Source of the DNA: an uncultured Bacteroidales bacterium | GTDB taxonomy: Bacteria; Bacteroidota; Bacteroidia; Bacteroidales; Barnesiellaceae | Direction of reading: 5' to 3' | Assembly (NCBI GenBank): GCA_949298955.1 | Contig: CASFYQ010000018.1 | Span: forward strand, 1 to 43,047 | DNA: 43,047 bases | In this document: in pieces, positions 8,147 through 15,612 of the stretch | How the letters are laid out: every line of letters starts with the position of its first letter | Position numbering within the stretch: the first letter of the stretch is position 1 | The notes under the pieces: model-generated | What the model was told of the DNA's origin: nothing | What the model saw: the letters and a program-made list of their open reading frames with translations, nothing else | Databases searched by the model: none | Translations under genes and position numbers: made by a program

Positions 8147-10453
8147 ATGAACAAGTTACAAGCCAACGCCTCGAACGGAGGCAACGGGATATATGGCTGG
8201 GACCTTATCAATCCCTATTTACAAGAGTTGTATCAAAATCAAGACGAAGACAGCAGCGATGAGATAGAAATTCCGCGCTACATTGCCCCGCTGCCGGGCG
8301 AGATTCCCACCCCATCGTTCGAACCGCTGCCCCGACGCGAGCCATCAATCCCGCTCAAACCCGACTACCCCATCAATCCCGACCCGACAACACCCGCCCA
8401 AGAACCGCGCAAGCTGCGATCGCTCACCGAGGGATTCGATTTGGCCGGCAAACGCATCTGGAACGACCTGAAATATTCCCGCGGATATATTCAAGATTTC
8501 TTCTCCGACGACGACCGGGCCGACGCGGCACAAAGCGCCCTGGAACATCTGCCCGAATATGAGCACAGCAGTCCTTCGCAGTTGCAGCAAAAAGCCGACT
8601 CGCTCAACCAAATACCCAAACAAAAACCGGTCGACCACCCCCGTATCGAATTAAAGGGGCTCGAAGAATACCGCCGTCTGCGTGAAGAGAAACTCCCCCA
8701 GGGAGAGATAGCCCGCCAACTCTCCGAAACAGCCCGCTGGGGCAACGAAGGCAAACGCATCATGGAAGAGGCACGCGCCACCAACAACGCCTTTCCCGAG
8801 ACCGAGGGCATGGCAAGCGTAGGCGCTTTCTCAGCCGACATTGCCCGAATAGGAATACCCGTTGCTCTGGCGGCCCTGTCGGCTCCGGCAGGTGCAGTTG
8901 CCGGAGCCATCAACATCGGCTCTTCGGTTGCAGAAAGCCATGCACAAGCTCAAATGGAGCTCGACAACTACGAAGAAAAAATAGGACAGCCGCTCTCCAA
9001 GACCCAGCGCACAATCTATACGGCAATCTGCATGGGTGCCGATTTCCTGTTCGACACCCTCCTGCAAAGCCGATACCTCGGCAACGTCAAATCGGGACTC
9101 AAAAAACGAGCCTCGAAATATTTCAAAAAAGAGCTGCTCAAAAACAAAGTGGCACAAACCGAAGCCAACAAACTGATGAAAAACCTGGCTCGAACCGACC
9201 GAAACGGAATCTACGACGGCATTATACACGACGCTGTTGCCGGCGGCGTTTCAGAAGGGTTCAACTCGGTAGCCCACGATATGGGACAAATGGTGTATGC
9301 CAATCCCGACGACTACCCTACCCTGAATGCCATTCTCCAAAACGCCGCTTCCAGCATGGTGTTGGGAGCCGCAACCGGCTCCGTAGCCGGCGGTATCGGG
9401 CGGGTGGCCAACCTGCACAAGAAAAACACCCGGCGCGACCGACAGGAGATGACGGCCCTCCTCGACGAAGACGGAAACACTTGGGAGGTATTCGATTACA
9501 ACCCCGAAAGCCGCATTGCCACCGTACTCTTGCCCCGTAGCGGCAAACTCGTCGACGTCCCCGACGTATCGCCCGACAGGATAAAATACCTTTCAACCCA
9601 TGAGACCCGGCAAGATGCCAGAATTGCCCGCGAGATAAACGAGCCCGACCCGCTGGAATCTGTTTTGATCGACCATGCCAAAGACGAAGTTTGGGCCAAG
9701 ATGTCGACCCGCGGGAAATACCTATTGACCCAAGACCTGGCCAAACGCATGGGACTCGAAAACGTGCTGGTCTACGAGCGCGAAGCCGACCTGCCTCCCT
9801 CCGTACTGAAAACCAAAAACGCCGGAGAACGAATAGGGGGTTTCTACATGGAGAACGGCGACATTGGCATCGTGCTCGAAAACATCGGTTCCTACGAACG
9901 CCTGCAACGGGCTATGCTACACGAAGCGGTGGGACACATGGGCCTCAATGCCCTCTTCGGGAACTCCTATTTCAAAGACGAATTTCTGATGAAAGTCTAT
10001 GAGTCGATGCCCGCCATTTGGAAATTGAGCGGAAATTCCTGGGCTGCTCGCAAAGAAGATGCCGAAGAGTATCTGGCCTCGCTGGCCGCACGGGGAAAAG
10101 ACTCCTCGGCTTGGCAACAAATCTGCAACGAACTGCGGGCTACCCTCCGTTTCTTCTACCCGGGCTTAAAGTTCTCGAACAGCGAGTTGGCCGAATACAT
10201 CACCCTCTCGCGCGACGCCCTGCGAAACGAGAACACCATTACCGAGATGAACGAGAAGCTGCGCCACCGGCTCAACCCGGAATACGGGAAACGCATGGGA
10301 GCCCCGCTTTCCGAAATCGAAGAGGCTCCTTACCGCCTCCTGTGGGAAAACAACCCGCAATGGCAACGCTACAAACGCTTCTACGACGAGGTGTATGGCG
10401 ACCCGCTCAACCCTTCCGGAACCCCCGATAGCGAAACCGGCTCCGAGGAGTAA
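8147..10453 (+). CDS. Large polyvalent phage/element protein with zincin-type motif
   Basis: The 768-residue protein has a Pro-rich N terminus (about 40-90) and a charged helical region. Two hydrophobic Gly/Ala segments follow, near residues 225-262 (GIPVALAALSAPAGAVAG) and 400-422 (SSMVLGAATGSVAGGIG). A C-terminal module contains LHEAVGHMGLNALFG. Its HEAVGH (residues 592-597) is an HExxxH metal-binding pattern. The following EEYLASLAARG and an LRATLRFFYPGLKFS segment match the order seen in metallopeptidase domains of polyvalent proteins, which phages and conjugative elements inject with their DNA. The glycine-rich segments recall membrane-inserting ejection proteins. It is the last gene of its operon. 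Its stop codon overlaps the A-tract that serves as the fabI terminator's T-tract on the other strand. The domain assignment is by motif order, not by a profile search. Confidence 0.65.
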   Translation: MNKLQANASNGGNGIYGWDLINPYLQELYQNQDEDSSDEIEIPRYIAPLPGEIPTPSFEPLPRREPSIPLKPDYPINPDPTTPAQEPRKLRSLTEGFDLAGKRIWNDLKYSRGYIQDFFSDDDRADAAQSALEHLPEYEHSSPSQLQQKADSLNQIPKQKPVDHPRIELKGLEEYRRLREEKLPQGEIARQLSETARWGNEGKRIMEEARATNNAFPETEGMASVGAFSADIARIGIPVALAALSAPAGAVAGAINIGSSVAESHAQAQMELDNYEEKIGQPLSKTQRTIYTAICMGADFLFDTLLQSRYLGNVKSGLKKRASKYFKKELLKNKVAQTEANKLMKNLARTDRNGIYDGIIHDAVAGGVSEGFNSVAHDMGQMVYANPDDYPTLNAILQNAASSMVLGAATGSVAGGIGRVANLHKKNTRRDRQEMTALLDEDGNTWEVFDYNPESRIATVLLPRSGKLVDVPDVSPDRIKYLSTHETRQDARIAREINEPDPLESVLIDHAKDEVWAKMSTRGKYLLTQDLAKRMGLENVLVYEREADLPPSVLKTKNAGERIGGFYMENGDIGIVLENIGSYERLQRAMLHEAVGHMGLNALFGNSYFKDEFLMKVYESMPAIWKLSGNSWAARKEDAEEYLASLAARGKDSSAWQQICNELRATLRFFYPGLKFSNSELAEYITLSRDALRNENTITEMNEKLRHRLNPEYGKRMGAPLSEIEEAPYRLLWENNPQWQRYKRFYDEVYGDPLNPSGTPDSETGSEE

Positions 10454-10498
10454 AAAAAGTTGGCCCCGGCCGGACTTTTCCTGTCCGCCGGGGCCAAC
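10452..10498 (-). terminator. Strong intrinsic terminator of fabI
   Basis: GTTGGCCCCGGC (10459-10470) pairs perfectly with GCCGGGGCCAAC (10487-10498), with an inner GGAC/GTCC stem. On the minus strand seven T residues follow (complement of 10452-10458), so it mainly serves fabI. It may also stop plus-strand transcripts from the polyvalent gene. Confidence 0.85.
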
Positions 10499-10525
10499 CC
10501 TTATCGAAACCAAATTTACCTCACT

Positions 10526-11383
10526 TTATCCATAACAAATCTCGCCTTTCTCGTTGCGATACTCGTCGAAACTCTTGTTATACTGGGTCATGGCTCGCAA
10601 ACTCATACCCATGCTCGAGAAACCGCCGTCGTGGTAAAGATTCTGCATGGTCACCTTGCGGGTGAGATCCGAGAACATCACGATGCAGTAGTCGGCACAC
10701 TCGTCGGCATTGGCATTGCCCAGAGGCGACATGCGGTTGGCAAAGTCCATGAGCGACTCCATACCTTTCACACCGCTTCCGGCAGTCGTCATTGTGGGCG
10801 ACTGCGAGATGGTGTTGATGCGCACATTCTTCTCGCGGCCATAAATGTAACCGAAACTACGGGCTATCGACTCGAGCAACGCCTTCGCATCGGCCATATC
10901 GTTGTAACCAAAGAGCGTGCGTTGGGCTGCCACATACGACAAAGCCACAATAGAGCCATACTCGTTGATGGCATCTATCTTCTTGGCTACCTGTATCATC
11001 TTGTGAAACGAAACGGCCGAAATGTCCAAAGTCTTGGAAAGCATATCGTAATCCAAGTCGTCATAAGGACGCTTCTTTCTCACATTGGGCGACATGCCTA
11101 TCGAGTGCAACACAAAATCGATTTTTCCTCCCAGCACCTCCATCGAGCGGGTAAAGACCTTCTCGAGATCTTCTACGCTGGTGGCATCGGCCGGAATAAT
11201 TTCGGCGTTAAGTTTCTCACCCAGAGCGGTCACCTCGCCCATGCGCACAGCCATGGGAGTGTTCGAGAGCGTAATCACAGCCCCCTCTTCTACCGCTTTT
11301 TCGGCGACTTTCCACGCAATAGACATCTCGTTCAATGCGCCGAAGATAACGCCTCTTTTTCCTTTCAATAAATTATAACTCAT
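10526..11383 (-). CDS. fabI: Enoyl-[acyl-carrier-protein] reductase (NADH), FabI type
   Basis: The 285-residue cytoplasmic enzyme catalyses the last reduction in each cycle of type II fatty acid synthesis. It is an SDR-fold protein of normal family length. The nucleotide-binding N terminus GVIFGALNEMSIAW (about 11-24) is the FabI-type variant. Catalytic residues fit the family: Tyr150, then Tyr160 with Lys167 (Y-x6-K), equivalent to Tyr146/Tyr156/Lys163 of E. coli FabI. It is a single-gene unit with its own promoter candidate (11446-11478) and a strong terminator. Confidence 0.96.
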   Translation of the reverse strand: MSYNLLKGKRGVIFGALNEMSIAWKVAEKAVEEGAVITLSNTPMAVRMGEVTALGEKLNAEIIPADATSVEDLEKVFTRSMEVLGGKIDFVLHSIGMSPNVRKKRPYDDLDYDMLSKTLDISAVSFHKMIQVAKKIDAINEYGSIVALSYVAAQRTLFGYNDMADAKALLESIARSFGYIYGREKNVRINTISQSPTMTTAGSGVKGMESLMDFANRMSPLGNANADECADYCIVMFSDLTRKVTMQNLYHDGGFSSMGMSLRAMTQYNKSFDEYRNEKGEICYG

Positions 11384-11445
11384 ACATTTTTATATTTAGG
11401 CACCCTACTGCACAAATGGTACAAATGTGTGCCGTTTTGCGGCTG

Positions 11446-11478
11446 CAAAGATACGACATTTTTTCAACCGAAAAACAA
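11446..11478 (-). promoter_or_regulatory. Promoter candidate for fabI
   Basis: On the minus strand TTG (11478-11476) is followed after 22 nt by TATCTTTG (11453-11446), a full -7 match. It leaves a leader of about 55-60 nt. The remaining 11384-11696 divergent region holds nothing else I can name except a rokA -7 box. Confidence 0.6.
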
Positions 11479-11646
11479 AAAACGCAATTTTGTTAAGCCG
11501 GGATAGCAATTCGGCGATACAAAATCCGGCCGTACCCTCAAAAAAAGACAAACAACCACCCCACGAATACAACGGTTTCTGAAAAACAGATATATTTTTT
11601 TTAACACTTTTATTGGGAAAAACCGACGGTATCAGAAATTTATTCC

Positions 11647-11654
11647 TATATTTG
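11647..11654 (+). promoter_or_regulatory. -7 box of the ROK kinase promoter
   Basis: TATATTTG matches the Bacteroidetes -7 consensus exactly and lies 42 bp before the kinase ATG. No TTG is found at the usual upstream distance, so the promoter may be weak or activator-dependent. Confidence 0.5.
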
Positions 11655-11696
11655 TATCGTGAAATCAACCAAATAATAATTTTTATATACACAACC

Positions 11697-12656
11697 ATGA
11701 GTAAACCATATGTTGTAGGTATCGATATAGGCGGTACCAATACCGTGTTCGGAATTGTTGATGCCCGTGGCTCCATCTTGGCCACAGGGTCTATCAAGAC
11801 TCAAAAATATGCCGAAGTCGACGATTATGTAAATGCCTTGTACACAGAGCTGTCTCGGCTCCTGGCTCAGGAAAATGTAACCGACCAGATTGCCGGTATA
11901 GGCATAGGCGCTCCCAACGGAAACTATTTTACCGGGAACATCGAGTTTGCCCCCAACCTCCCTTGGAAAGGCGTAATTCCCCTGGCACAAATGATTCGGG
12001 AGAAATTCAATATCCCCGTAACCATCACCAACGACGCCAACGCCGCCGCTATCGGCGAAATGACCTACGGCGCCGCTCGCGGAGTGAAAGATTTCATCAT
12101 GATTACCCTCGGCACCGGTGTAGGTAGCGGTATCGTCATCAACGGCCAAATGGTATATGGCCACGACGGATTTGCCGGCGAATTGGGCCATGTCATCGTA
12201 CGTCGCGGCAACGGCCGCCTCTGCGGCTGCGGTCGCACCGGCTGTCTCGAAGCCTATGCTTCGGCCACGGGCGTAGCTCGCACAGCTCGCGAGTTTCTTG
12301 AAATTCGCAACGACGAGTCTACACTGCGACAACTGCCTATCCAGGAAATCACCTCGAAAGACGTATACGATGCAGCCGTATCGGGCGACAAACTCTCGCA
12401 AGAGATTTTCGAGTACACGGGTACGATTCTGGGCGAGGCATTTGCCGATTTCATCGCTTTCTCAAGCCCTCGCCTCATCGTGTTGTTCGGTGGTCTGGCC
12501 AAGTCGGGCGAGCTCATCATGCGTCCTATCCGCGAAGCCATGGAACGCAACCTGCTCCCCATCTACAAAGGCAAGGTAAAAATCGTTCCTTCGGAACTGA
12601 AAGAAAGCGATGCCGCCGTATTGGGCGCCAGCGCACTGGGCTGGGAAGCCAACTAA
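11697..12656 (+). CDS. rokA: ROK family glucokinase/hexokinase
   Basis: The 319-residue cytoplasmic sugar kinase probably phosphorylates glucose, and perhaps mannose or other hexoses, with ATP to feed glycolysis. The N-terminal phosphate-binding motif GIDIGGTN is at residues 8-15. The substrate and catalytic loop TNDANAAA contains Asp113. The ROK zinc signature is intact: His165, Cys176, Cys178 and Cys183 within GRLCGCGRTGCLE. A second ATP loop, GTGVGSG, is at about 141-147. The ATG at 11697 is used because it starts MSKPYVVGIDIGG directly; an upstream in-frame extension has no family support. A characterised Bacteroides fragilis enzyme of this family, RokA, is the likely orthologue; that link is by family recognition. 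Confidence 0.9.
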   Translation: MSKPYVVGIDIGGTNTVFGIVDARGSILATGSIKTQKYAEVDDYVNALYTELSRLLAQENVTDQIAGIGIGAPNGNYFTGNIEFAPNLPWKGVIPLAQMIREKFNIPVTITNDANAAAIGEMTYGAARGVKDFIMITLGTGVGSGIVINGQMVYGHDGFAGELGHVIVRRGNGRLCGCGRTGCLEAYASATGVARTAREFLEIRNDESTLRQLPIQEITSKDVYDAAVSGDKLSQEIFEYTGTILGEAFADFIAFSSPRLIVLFGGLAKSGELIMRPIREAMERNLLPIYKGKVKIVPSELKESDAAVLGASALGWEAN

Positions 12657-12674
12657 GGAACAATCCAACAGATA

Positions 12675-12728
12675 ATAAAAAGAGGGCGACTCCAAAAGCC
12701 AGCAAAGGCTAAAAGGGTTGCCCTTTTT
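12675..12728 (+). terminator. Terminator of the ROK kinase gene
   Basis: GGGCGAC (12684-12690) pairs, with one G-T pair, with GTTGCCC (12717-12723). It is extended by A-rich/T-rich flanks and encloses a second stem AGCC/GGCT (12697-12710). A T5 run follows at 12724-12728. It lies 19-72 bp after the stop codon. Confidence 0.65.
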
Positions 12729-12731
12729 CAG

Positions 12732-12753
12732 AAGCAGTAGAATCGCACTGCTT
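12732..12753. repeat. Stem-loop between two terminators
   Basis: AAGCAGT (12732-12738) pairs perfectly with ACTGCTT (12747-12753) around an 8-nt loop. It lies between the kinase terminator and the next hairpin. No function is apparent. Confidence 0.5.
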
Positions 12754-12760
12754 GAATAAA

Positions 12761-12802
12761 AAAGAGGTTCAAACTTTTGGAGTCAGTTTGAACCTCTTTT
12801 TT
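12761..12802. terminator. Bidirectional terminator with a loop complementary to an upstream site
   Basis: AAAGAGGTTCAAACT (12761-12775) pairs perfectly with AGTTTGAACCTCTTT (12785-12799), 15 bp. T tracts lie on both strands (T after 12795 on plus; complement of 12757-12763 on minus), so it can end the tRNA transcript and plus-strand read-through. The loop and stem edge, 12774-12784, are exactly complementary to 12688-12698. Confidence 0.85.
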
Positions 12803-12807
12803 TGCTG

Positions 12808-12880
12808 AGCCACGACCGGGACTCGAACCCGGGACCTTTTCGTTACGAATGAAATGCTCTACCAACTGAGCTATTGTGGC
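12808..12880 (-). tRNA. tRNA-Thr (anticodon CGT) with two A-C mismatches in its stems
   Basis: A complete 73-nt cloverleaf can be folded on the minus strand. It has a 7-bp acceptor starting GCCACAA, D arm GCTC/GAGC, anticodon loop TTCGTAA (anticodon CGT, reading ACG), and T arm CCGGG/CCCGG around TTCGAGT. CCA is not encoded, as is usual in this phylum. Two pairs are A-C instead of A-U: position 6 with 67 in the acceptor and 31 with 39 in the anticodon stem. A perfect consensus promoter lies just upstream and a strong terminator downstream, so it is probably transcribed. Confidence 0.9.
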
Positions 12881-12890
12881 GATTGCGGTG

Positions 12891-12921
12891 CAAAGGTAAT
12901 ACTTTTGGCGACACCTGCCAA
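12891..12921 (-). promoter_or_regulatory. Promoter of tRNA-Thr
   Basis: On the minus strand TTG (12921-12919), an exact 20-nt spacer and TACCTTTG (12898-12891) match the Bacteroidetes consensus fully. It lies 11 bp upstream of the mature tRNA 5' end. Confidence 0.8.
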
Positions 12922-13055
12922 CTCTTTACCTCTTTTTTTATCAGAGAAAAACATTTTTTTTGCTTTTTATCGCTCTTCTCTCCCACCGAGCCTCTTCTCG
13001 AGCCCGAAGAGCTGACGCTCCCGACAACAGGTAATTGGCCCGAGCAGATACAGCA

Positions 13056-13092
13056 AGGGGCTGTATCTCAATATTTTTTGAGTTCAGCCCCT
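13056..13092 (-). terminator. Stem-loop after the DUF4270 gene
   Basis: AGGGGCTG (13056-13063) pairs with CAGCCCCT (13085-13092). A second stem, CTCAA/TTGAG, lies inside. It is 31 bp past the stop codon. No T tract follows on the minus strand, so it may be a Rho-dependent end or a stabilising 3' structure. Confidence 0.5.
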
Positions 13093-13122
13093 CTCTATGG
13101 GTCATTGACCGGACAAAATATG

Positions 13123-14547
13123 TTATTTCACGTTTTGCCGGCTGTATGTCAACTGCAATTTGATATTGTCGACATCAATTTCGGCCAACGAAGGAGCCGA
13201 AATATAGGGAACGATGTCGGTCACCACCTCTTGTTCGCTGTATGAGTAGTAATAATAGCTGCTACCCGACGAAACCGTCTCGCTATATACCGATACGGGC
13301 ACAAGTACAATCTCCTCATCGGCATCGGTAATCTCGACCCCCGCACGTTTTTTCTCGATAACGTCGTTCAGGAAAGTGCGCAATCCGGTAAAGTCGTATG
13401 TGCGAGTTTCGGTGTTATACTGGGCATAGAACGACCTGACGTTGTCGACCAGTTCTTTCTGCTCGAAAAATTTCTGCATTTCGCTTTTACGCACGAAAAG
13501 CAAGAATTGGGGAGGTTCAAGGTTGTAGCTGTTATCGGCCAATTCTTTCAAGGGGACTTGCAAGATGAGCGAGTTAATCAATCCCTGTATCGTAGCAGAG
13601 CCCTCTCCTACCGCGGCCTCAAAGGTTTCGACAATTTTGCGGGTAGGAAAATGAATCAATACGTTCAACCCGGCGGGAGCCTGCAAATAGACTTTCCCGG
13701 CGGCAATATCGCGTTGTATCGCAGGGTCGATGTCCAGCTTGATATGGTTCCCGGTCGAAATCTCGGGGGTTACGGCCATCAAGGTCTGGGTGGCCGTGTA
13801 GGTAGAATCCTTGTCATCGATAAGAGTGGTCTTGGTATAGTGCAAGTTCATCACGGTGTTCTGCACATTGACAACACAGCCGCTACCATACGAGGTCTTG
13901 ACATAAAATCCCGGGAAATACTGTGTGAACCGGGTGGGCGAAGAGAAGACAAAAGGGTCTTCCTTGTATTTTTGGAAGAACCGGTCGGCCAAGGCATCGG
14001 GCAGTTTCACCCGTATCATTTTGTAACCCAGTTCTACCAGCGAATCGGGCAGCCCCAGAAACGAGGCATTATAGCTTTTCAGGGCGACAGGCGCCGTCTG
14101 GGTATTGTAATACTCGGTCGGGTCGATGCTGCTATATACAGGCGATTCGAGTTGTTTTTCGAGAGGATAGACACTTAACTGCATGGGGGCCAACGAGTCG
14201 CCGGTAAACGACTCGGTATTATAACTTAGGTAAAGTATCAGCGAGTCGAGGCGGTCGACACCTACCGTATCGAAAGTAGCCGCCGGCATAAACTGGGAAA
14301 GGAAATCGGTTTCGAGTTTTCCATAACCGGGAATTGAAATGCGGCCTATCAACTGGGTTATTGTTCTGCCTACTACACTATCGTTGGGTATAGACTCGAG
14401 GGTTATCATCTCTTGAAAAGACGAATCGACAACGATTTCAAGGGTCGTATCGACAATCGACGAACCTATCATACTATTTTCATCGTCACAAGAAGAGATG
14501 CCTAAAACTGCGACAAGAGCTATCGGCAAAAATTTCAAAACTTTCAT
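13123..14547 (-). CDS. DUF4270 family lipoprotein
   Basis: The 474-residue protein has a lipoprotein signal (MKVLKFLPIALVAVLGISSC, Cys20 as the lipid anchor) followed by Asp/Glu residues. It is therefore probably exported and anchored in the outer membrane, possibly surface-exposed. The body is beta-rich, with repeated stretches such as LDSLILYLSYN and YFPGFYVKTSYGSG that are typical of the DUF4270 family in Bacteroidales. The biochemical role of that family is unknown. It lies 20 nt after the GT5-like gene and is almost certainly co-transcribed with it. The same pair is commonly found beside panC in this order, which suggests conserved context but not function. Confidence 0.85.
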   Translation of the reverse strand: MKVLKFLPIALVAVLGISSCDDENSMIGSSIVDTTLEIVVDSSFQEMITLESIPNDSVVGRTITQLIGRISIPGYGKLETDFLSQFMPAATFDTVGVDRLDSLILYLSYNTESFTGDSLAPMQLSVYPLEKQLESPVYSSIDPTEYYNTQTAPVALKSYNASFLGLPDSLVELGYKMIRVKLPDALADRFFQKYKEDPFVFSSPTRFTQYFPGFYVKTSYGSGCVVNVQNTVMNLHYTKTTLIDDKDSTYTATQTLMAVTPEISTGNHIKLDIDPAIQRDIAAGKVYLQAPAGLNVLIHFPTRKIVETFEAAVGEGSATIQGLINSLILQVPLKELADNSYNLEPPQFLLFVRKSEMQKFFEQKELVDNVRSFYAQYNTETRTYDFTGLRTFLNDVIEKKRAGVEITDADEEIVLVPVSVYSETVSSGSSYYYYSYSEQEVVTDIVPYISAPSLAEIDVDNIKLQLTYSRQNVK

Positions 14548-14567
14548 TTTCTATTTAGTAACTATCA

Positions 14568-15383
14568 TTATTCGTTCCCTACAATTTTGTTGTAAAAGTC
14601 GTTGTAGGCATCAATATAATTTTCAGGGTCCTGATAGCCCAGGAAAGGAATATTTAATTGCTGCACATAGTCGGTAATGCCCGAGTCGATATTCCGGCTG
14701 GCCTGAATCACACCGTCGCAATACTGCACGGCCAGTTTGTTGAGCATGACCGGGTCGACGACATCGCCCGTGGCAAAAGGAAGGTCGCTGTCCTGAATGC
14801 CTTCGAGTTTGAGTTTTTCCGCGAAATTGGGGTCGAAAGGAGCCTTAAAGTCATTGTCATACAAAGAATAAATGACCTTGGAATCTCTGAAAGAAGGATC
14901 CTCGGCATAACTCTTCTTGATGTACAACGGAGCCAATGCCGTAATCCAGCCGTGGCAGTGGATAATATCAGGGGTCCAACGCAGCTTTTTCACCGTCTCC
15001 ATCACACCGCGCACAAAGAAGATGCTGCGCTCGTCGTTGTCGGGGCGCATGGCCTCCTCGGCCACTCCGTCGGCACTGCGCTGAAAATAATCATCGTTAT
15101 CGATGAAATACACCTGCATACGAGCCGACTGAATCGAAGCAACTTTTATAATCAAGGGGTGATCGGTATCGTCGATAATCAAATTCATTCCCGACAGCCG
15201 AATTACCTCGTGCAACTGATTGCGACGTTCGTTGATAGAGCCGTACTTGGGCATGAACGTGCGTATTTCATGCCCTCTGTCCTGAATACCTTGCGGCAAA
15301 TAGCGACAGATATTGGCAATCTCCGACTCCGGCAGATAAGGAGTAACCTCCTGGGCAATAAATAGGACTTTGGCTTCTTTCAT
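14568..15383 (-). CDS. GT5-like glycogen/starch synthase homologue, N-terminal domain only
   Basis: The 271-residue protein resembles the N-terminal Rossmann domain of glycogen/starch synthases (glycosyltransferase family 5), beginning KVLFIAQEVTPYLPESEIA. It also has an IHCHGWITALAPLYIKK segment at about 145-161 that matches the HGWHTA-type motif of the family. The normal enzyme is about 450-500 residues. The C-terminal domain with the second half of the ADP-glucose site is absent, so full synthase activity is unlikely without a partner. Short versions of this kind are common in Bacteroidales, so this is probably not a local truncation. The start at 15383 (MKEAKVL) is chosen over 15413, whose extra residues lie in the promoter region. 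It is the first gene of an operon with the DUF4270 lipoprotein and diverges from panC. Confidence 0.8.
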   Translation of the reverse strand: MKEAKVLFIAQEVTPYLPESEIANICRYLPQGIQDRGHEIRTFMPKYGSINERRNQLHEVIRLSGMNLIIDDTDHPLIIKVASIQSARMQVYFIDNDDYFQRSADGVAEEAMRPDNDERSIFFVRGVMETVKKLRWTPDIIHCHGWITALAPLYIKKSYAEDPSFRDSKVIYSLYDNDFKAPFDPNFAEKLKLEGIQDSDLPFATGDVVDPVMLNKLAVQYCDGVIQASRNIDSGITDYVQQLNIPFLGYQDPENYIDAYNDFYNKIVGNE

Positions 15384-15410
15384 TATACCTTCTAAACTTG
15401 ATTCGTTTTG

Positions 15411-15444
15411 CAAAGATAATAAAAAAAATAGCGGAGACCGACAA
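15411..15444 (-). promoter_or_regulatory. Promoter candidate for the GT5-like/DUF4270 operon
   Basis: On the minus strand TATCTTTG (15418-15411) is an exact -7 box. A TTG at 15444-15442 lies 23 nt upstream, slightly farther than usual. It supports the downstream start at 15383. Confidence 0.5.
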
Positions 15445-15612
15445 TATTAGAAGTATTAACAACAGAAAAATCGCCATATCCCTCATATTTCGGGTTCAAG
15501 ACGAGATATTTGACGAGATATTTGAGGCCGAGGCTCATAAAAAAACCGGCTTTATTTCGCTAATTGAGTTTTATTTGCTTTTTTTGCACGATTTTTTAAC
15601 CAAAGTTCAATT

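Noticed and set aside
10460..11371. Plus-strand frame of 303 codons inside fabI
   Set aside because: Antisense to FabI with its complete catalytic residues; starts inside the terminator hairpin.
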